NCBI GenBank assembly: GCA_910589415.1
Contig: OU342636.1
Span: 45,647,735 to 45,711,734 of the forward strand
DNA: 64,000 nt
Origin: Malachius bipustulatus
Lineage: Eukaryota > Arthropoda > Insecta > Coleoptera > Melyridae
Direction of reading: 5' to 3'
The translations under genes were made by a program, and so were the position numbers. Shown piece by piece: positions 60,579 to 64,000 of this stretch (position 1 is the first letter of the stretch; each line of letters starts with the position of its first letter). A model generated the notes under the pieces. The model did no database searches. It was not told where the DNA came from and saw only the letters and a list, made by a program, of their open reading frames with translations.

Positions 60579-61165
60579 GCTGACAAAAGTTACAGGCCTT
60601 TGAATCTCAGATTTGTGATATTTTTTCACGAGTAAGAGCTTCGCAAAATATTTTTTTCTCCGTCACCGGTTGACATTGGGGACTCTAGTTTTGTTTTTCC
60701 ATTATAGTTATGATTAGTGAACGAAATGACGTATTTAAAATGCAAGAAGTTTGTTCAATTTTTTAAAATATTCAGTGTTTTTGTCCGATTAATCACACAG
60801 TTTCTGCAAAGTTCCGACTTTGAACACCTTTAATTTTTTTTCACGATATCGATTTCAGTTTTTTTGTTACCATCTGATAAAATGAAGTTTTGTGAACATT
60901 TTATTCCGCATAACATATAGTCGCGTTTCAAAAATAAACTTTCTAGAGCCGTTGATATGAAATCCTGAAGTTGACCAGATATGTTTAGCATAGAACGGAC
61001 AGAGTGCGTGTTATAGCGCGGCGACGGCTGTTGAACAAGGAACGGCTGAGAATTAGATTGTTACTGTTATGTAACCTATTCAATAATAATTTAGGGACGT
61101 TTATTTAATGTAATATTGTTTAAATAAGGATTTGATATTTTGGAAATATTCATATTTTCAATTAC
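60579..61165 (+). repeat. Dispersed repeat family, copy A
   Basis: Starts GCTGACAAAAGTTACAG and runs through CTCCGTCACCGGTTGACATT, GAACGAAATGACGTATTT, TTTCAAAAATAAACTTTC, GCGGCGACGGCTGTTGAAC and AATAATTTAGGGACGTTTA. It is highly similar to 61717-62290 in the same orientation and to 63574-64000 inverted. Compared with copy C it lacks ~40 bp before AAATATTCATATTTTCAATT. No coding frame recognised. Confidence 0.9.
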
Positions 61166-61275
61166 ATAAGTACATAGGTTAAAAAACTATATTTTATACA
61201 TAATAGGTATACTTACATAATCTCAATAATATCATCATTATATGCATGTGAGATACTTACTCAGGCTTACGCTCA
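61166..61275. other. AT-rich spacer
   Basis: AT-rich sequence between repeat copy A and the minus-strand coding relic. Nothing recognised. Confidence 0.4.
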
Positions 61276-61522
61276 TTAATACAGCAACTCTTTTACTTCT
61301 TCTTCCTCGGAAAAATTGCTGTTTAGTTTGTCTTCAAAAATATTTTCAGTGATTGCAAAAATCTGATACAGCTGATGATTTAGACAACATTTCCACATCT
61401 AGGCATAATCTTTAAATTGACTGCATTTGAAACTATTTTTCTAGTATTCTCACCAGTGCCTGTGCTAATAGAAATGAGTTTCTTCTTTTTTTTCTGCCAT
61501 CTTTGTTGCAAATGAAGCACAT
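61276..61522 (-). pseudogene. Frameshifted coding relic, second CxxC domain
   Basis: On the minus strand an ATG at 61522 opens MCFICNKDGRKK (CxxC at 61519-61508). The coding signal then jumps frame in the A8 run near 61490 and continues as KKLISISTGTGENTRK. A further frame change near 61400 leads to an acidic tail (NSNFSEEEEVKELLY) ending in TAA at 61278-61276. A CFIC motif followed by a Ser/Thr-rich LISIST-type stretch resembles, from memory only, multicopy cysteine-motif proteins found in arthropods and other animals. Two frame breaks make it non-functional. It lies downstream, on the same strand, of the relic at 62335-62729, and may be the second domain of that gene. The family is inferred, not proven. 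Confidence 0.4.
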
Positions 61523-61576
61523 CTTTCTAATATAAAAATTTATTTTGATTCGTCCCTTATTTGCAGTGCGCTCATT

Positions 61577-61669
61577 ATAGTGGAGCGGAAAGAGCCCGCT
61601 ATCTCGCTTATTTCAGGTAGAAAAATTTTTCGGAGTAGAAAGATATGGGACCGGTACCATCATATTAAG
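61577..61669 (+). repeat. Inverted copy of coding-relic sequence, left arm
   Basis: ATAGTGGAGCGGAAAGAG (61577-61594) and the ~49 bp from 61621 (AAAAATTTTTCGGAGTAGAA onwards) are the reverse complement of 62437-62454 and 62372-62420. The middle differs: 26 bp here (ending TTTCAGGTAG) against 16 bp in the partner. The two arms flank dispersed repeat copy B. Confidence 0.85.
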
Positions 61670-61716
61670 GGATCTTTGGGGCACTAGAATCTCCTTTTAC
61701 GACAAGCTCCCTTGGT

Positions 61717-62290
61717 GCTGACAAAAGTTACAGCCCTTTGAATCTCAGATTTGTGATTTTTTTTTCACGAGTAAAAGCTTCGCAAAGTATTTTTTTTCTC
61801 CGTCACCGGTTGACATTGGGGACTCTAGTTTTGTTTTTCCTTTATAGTTATGATCAGTGAACGAAATGACGTATTTGAAATGCAAGAAGTTTGTTCAATT
61901 TTCAAAATATTCAGTGTTTTTGACCGATTAAACACACAATTTCTGCAAAGTTCCGACTTTGAACACCTTTAAATTTTTTTTTCACGATATCGATTTCAGT
62001 TTTTTTGTTACCATCTGATAAAATGAAGCTTAGTGAACATTTTATTTCGTATAACATGTAGTCGCGTTTCAAAAATAAACTTTCTAGAGCCGTTTATATG
62101 AAACCCTGAAGTTGAACAGATATGTTTAGCATAGAACGGAGTGCGAGTTATAGCGCGGCGACGGCTGTTGAACAAGGAACGGCTGAGGATAAGATTGTTA
62201 CTGCGAGTGTTACTGTTATGTTACCTATTCAATAATAATTTAGGGACGTTTATTTATTGTAATATTGTTTAAATAAGGCTTTGTTATTTA
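61717..62290 (+). repeat. Dispersed repeat family, copy B
   Basis: Direct repeat of copy A from GCTGACAAAAGTTACAG to AAATAAGG, after which it follows copy C instead (GGCTTTGTTATTTATTAAAT). It holds a small internal duplication, TGTTACTGCGAGTGTTACTG, absent from A. It sits between the inverted arms at 61577-61669 and 62372-62454. Confidence 0.9.
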
Positions 62291-62324
62291 TTAAATATTT
62301 TAACACGCTTGAAATTTATTCACC

Positions 62325-62347
62325 TAAAGGGCAATTATTGCCCTTTA
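62325..62347. repeat. Perfect 10-bp hairpin
   Basis: TAAAGGGCAA (62325-62334), loop TTA, TTGCCCTTTA (62338-62347). In the inverted copy C region (~63550) the related sequence has only one arm (CCTAAGGGCAATAGG on the minus strand), so the second arm may have been gained here. Confidence 0.75.
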
Positions 62348-62729
62348 TAGAAAGCAAGGTATGGTCTCAGTCTTAACATGATGGTACCGGTCCCATATCT
62401 TTCTACTCCGAAAAATTTTTTGTGCATATTTTCAGCCTCTTTCCGCTCCACTATTATTTTGGGATTTGCTTTGTATCTGCCGTTGGTATTCGGTCTTTTG
62501 GTAACTAGTATAACGCTTGTAACATTCGTGATGATACTTATAATCATACTTCATTGATTCCAAAACTTTTTTGTGAGGTTCGAGTCTTGTCCAAAGATTG
62601 TCATGTCTTTTTTCTGACGCGTTAAGAATGGCTGAGATTCCTCTACTCGTGGGTCGTGGGCGTCTGAATAACTGTTCTTGACAAATCATCGAGACTTCCG
62701 TCACAAATTATGCAATGATTCAAATTCAT
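62335..62729 (-). pseudogene. Frameshifted CxxC / HxxCYxxYT cysteine-motif gene relic
   Basis: Minus-strand ATG at 62729-62727 opens MNLNHCIICDGSLDD, which stops at TAG 62645-62643. The coding signal continues in another frame as SRGISAILNASEKRHDNLW, then KYHHECYKRYTSYQK, the first frame having been lost by a 1-nt shift near 62650. A third frame gives IVERKEAENMHKKFFG near 62460-62410. CIIC followed ~60 residues later by YHHECYKRYT looks like a small zinc-binding module of a multicopy animal gene family whose name I cannot give with certainty. It is broken by at least one frameshift and then interrupted by repeat copy B. The 90-residue frame 62432-62704 starts with GTG and is only the middle part of this relic. 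Confidence 0.5.
62372..62454 (-). repeat. Inverted copy of coding-relic sequence, right arm
   Basis: Partner of 61577-61669. It lies inside the coding relic, so the left arm is probably a reversed copy of a piece of that gene. Confidence 0.85.
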
Positions 62730-63529
62730 GTTACTTTTTCTCCTGTTGAGGAGGAATAAATATTGAATTATTGGTCATAATATACATACAATATCGGGGT
62801 GTATATTTTTCATTATTATAAAATCTGAACTTGAAATGAAAGAAAGAAAAAAAAATAATTAATGAAAAATAAATTTTTTAATAAAACTTTGACCTCTTTT
62901 CTAAAATTATCTTTCTTGAAAATTATGCAAATAACGACACATGCTTATTTGAGTATTTTCTACTAAAAAATAAAAGGAATCGCCATTCTAATTTAAAGTC
63001 ACCACTTTGTTACACCCTCTATACCTAATACAATAACTGTGTGTAAGTTGTAAAATTTCTCTAGCAAATTCGACTGTATTAGACTAATTATTAGAAAATA
63101 TATTCAAAATCCTTCCTTACCTGAATTTCACGTTGGCATCAAAATTAAACATTGTTGAGTGTTGATACTAACACTATCAATGTTGATTAAAATTAATACT
63201 AATGACACAATTATTAAACATATGATATTAAACACCGCCTATATAGATAAGAAATAAACCTCGCACGCGTGTGTTCGGCTTACACCCTTAAACTGAAATT
63301 ATTTTGTATATTATCGCATTTCACCAGGGCTTTAAACTACAGCCACACGATGATATTTATTTATTGATGATGAATAAAACATTAATGTTTTAAAAATATT
63401 TATTTATTTTTTACCAGTTCATCACAACCCCAAGAAATTGCAGTTGAAGGAAATACCTACTAAGGTACAATAATTGTACTTCATTTCTAGGTAAATATGT
63501 GTAACCGCGTGTAGATAAGATATTATACC
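62730..63529. other. AT-rich intergenic stretch, no gene seen
   Basis: Homopolymer-rich sequence upstream of the coding relic. TTACACCCTCTATAC at ~63012 reads, on the minus strand, as a relative of the ATACAGGGTGT end at ~60508. A small dyad GTACAAT-A-ATTGTAC is at 63475-63489. No promoter or gene can be supported. Confidence 0.45.
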
Positions 63530-63573
63530 TTAAATACCTTGCTTCCTATTGCCCTTAGGTAGGTATATTAACC

Positions 63574-64000
63574 AATTGAAAATATGAATATTTTCAATGA
63601 ATTTCAAGCATGTTAAAATATTTAATAAATAACAAAGCCTTATTTAAACAATATTACATTAAATAAACGTCCCTAAATTATTATTGAATAGGTACCTACA
63701 TAACAGTAACAATCTTATTCGCAGCCGTTCCTTGTTCAACAGCCGTCGCCGCTCTATAACTCGCACTCCGTCCGTTCTATGCTAAACATATCTAGTCAAC
63801 TTCAGGGTTTCATATCAACGGCTCTAGAAAGTTTATTTTTCAAACGCGACTATATGTTATGTGAAATGAAATATTCGCAAAACTTCATTTTTATCAGATA
63901 GTAACAAAAAAACTGAAATCGATATCGTGAAAAAAAAATTAAAGGTGTTCAAAGTCGGAACTTTACAGAAATTGTGTGATTAATCGGACAAAAACACTGA
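63574..64000 (-). repeat. Dispersed repeat family, copy C (inverted, runs off the window)
   Basis: Reverse complement of copies A and B: read on the minus strand it goes from TCAGTGTTTTTGTCCGATTA at the window edge to AATATTCATATTTTCAATT. The homology with B may extend on to GCAAGGTAT at ~63535. It carries both the GGCTTTGTTATTTATTAAAT part found in B and the terminal part found in A, so it is the most complete 3' end of the family here. Confidence 0.88.

Overview
The window is eukaryotic, most likely an insect. It is AT-rich, has no operon-like gene layout, and carries a non-LTR retrotransposon (LINE), a TTA-flanked MITE and a very long satellite array. I cannot fix the insect order from sequence alone. 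I see no intact host protein-coding gene and no RNA gene.

Layout. (1) About 1-57563 is one satellite array of roughly 170 head-to-tail monomers of ~310-311 bp, starting outside the window. It is split into four blocks (1-17275, 19866-41473, 42053-43300, 43877-57563) by LINE sequence. The monomers fall into two main subfamilies (A and B) that differ at five or more linked sites. They are arranged in higher-order repeats: ~1865 bp (6-mer), ~1243 bp (4-mer), ~2177 bp (7-mer) and a clear 3421 bp 11-mer in the 17-30 kb part. (2) At 17276-19865 sits a 5'-truncated LINE with an uninterrupted reverse-transcriptase frame of 768 codons, an AATAAA signal, a (TTA)8 tail and a 5-bp target-site duplication. 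The same satellite position without the LINE is present exactly one 11-mer further on. (3) A second, related LINE left a ~580 bp C-terminal/3' UTR fragment that occurs three times (41474, 43301, 57564) at the identical satellite position, so it was copied along with the satellite. (4) The array ends inside the third fragment, at the LINE stop codon, beside a perfect 13-bp hairpin. (5) 57904-64000 is a different landscape of small and partly nested repeats: an AT microsatellite, hairpins, a 237-bp Harbinger-type MITE (TTA duplication, 54-bp terminal repeats) inside a larger inverted-repeat element, a ~500-bp near-palindrome, three copies of a ~0.5 kb dispersed repeat (two direct, one inverted), and frameshifted remains on the minus strand of a cysteine-motif gene (CxxC plus HxxCYxxYT).

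No genes work together here. The window records how a satellite amplifies, captures retrotransposon pieces, and abuts a repeat-rich flank. The many short open frames inside the satellite begin with GTG or TTG, recur only because the monomer recurs, and are not annotated as genes.
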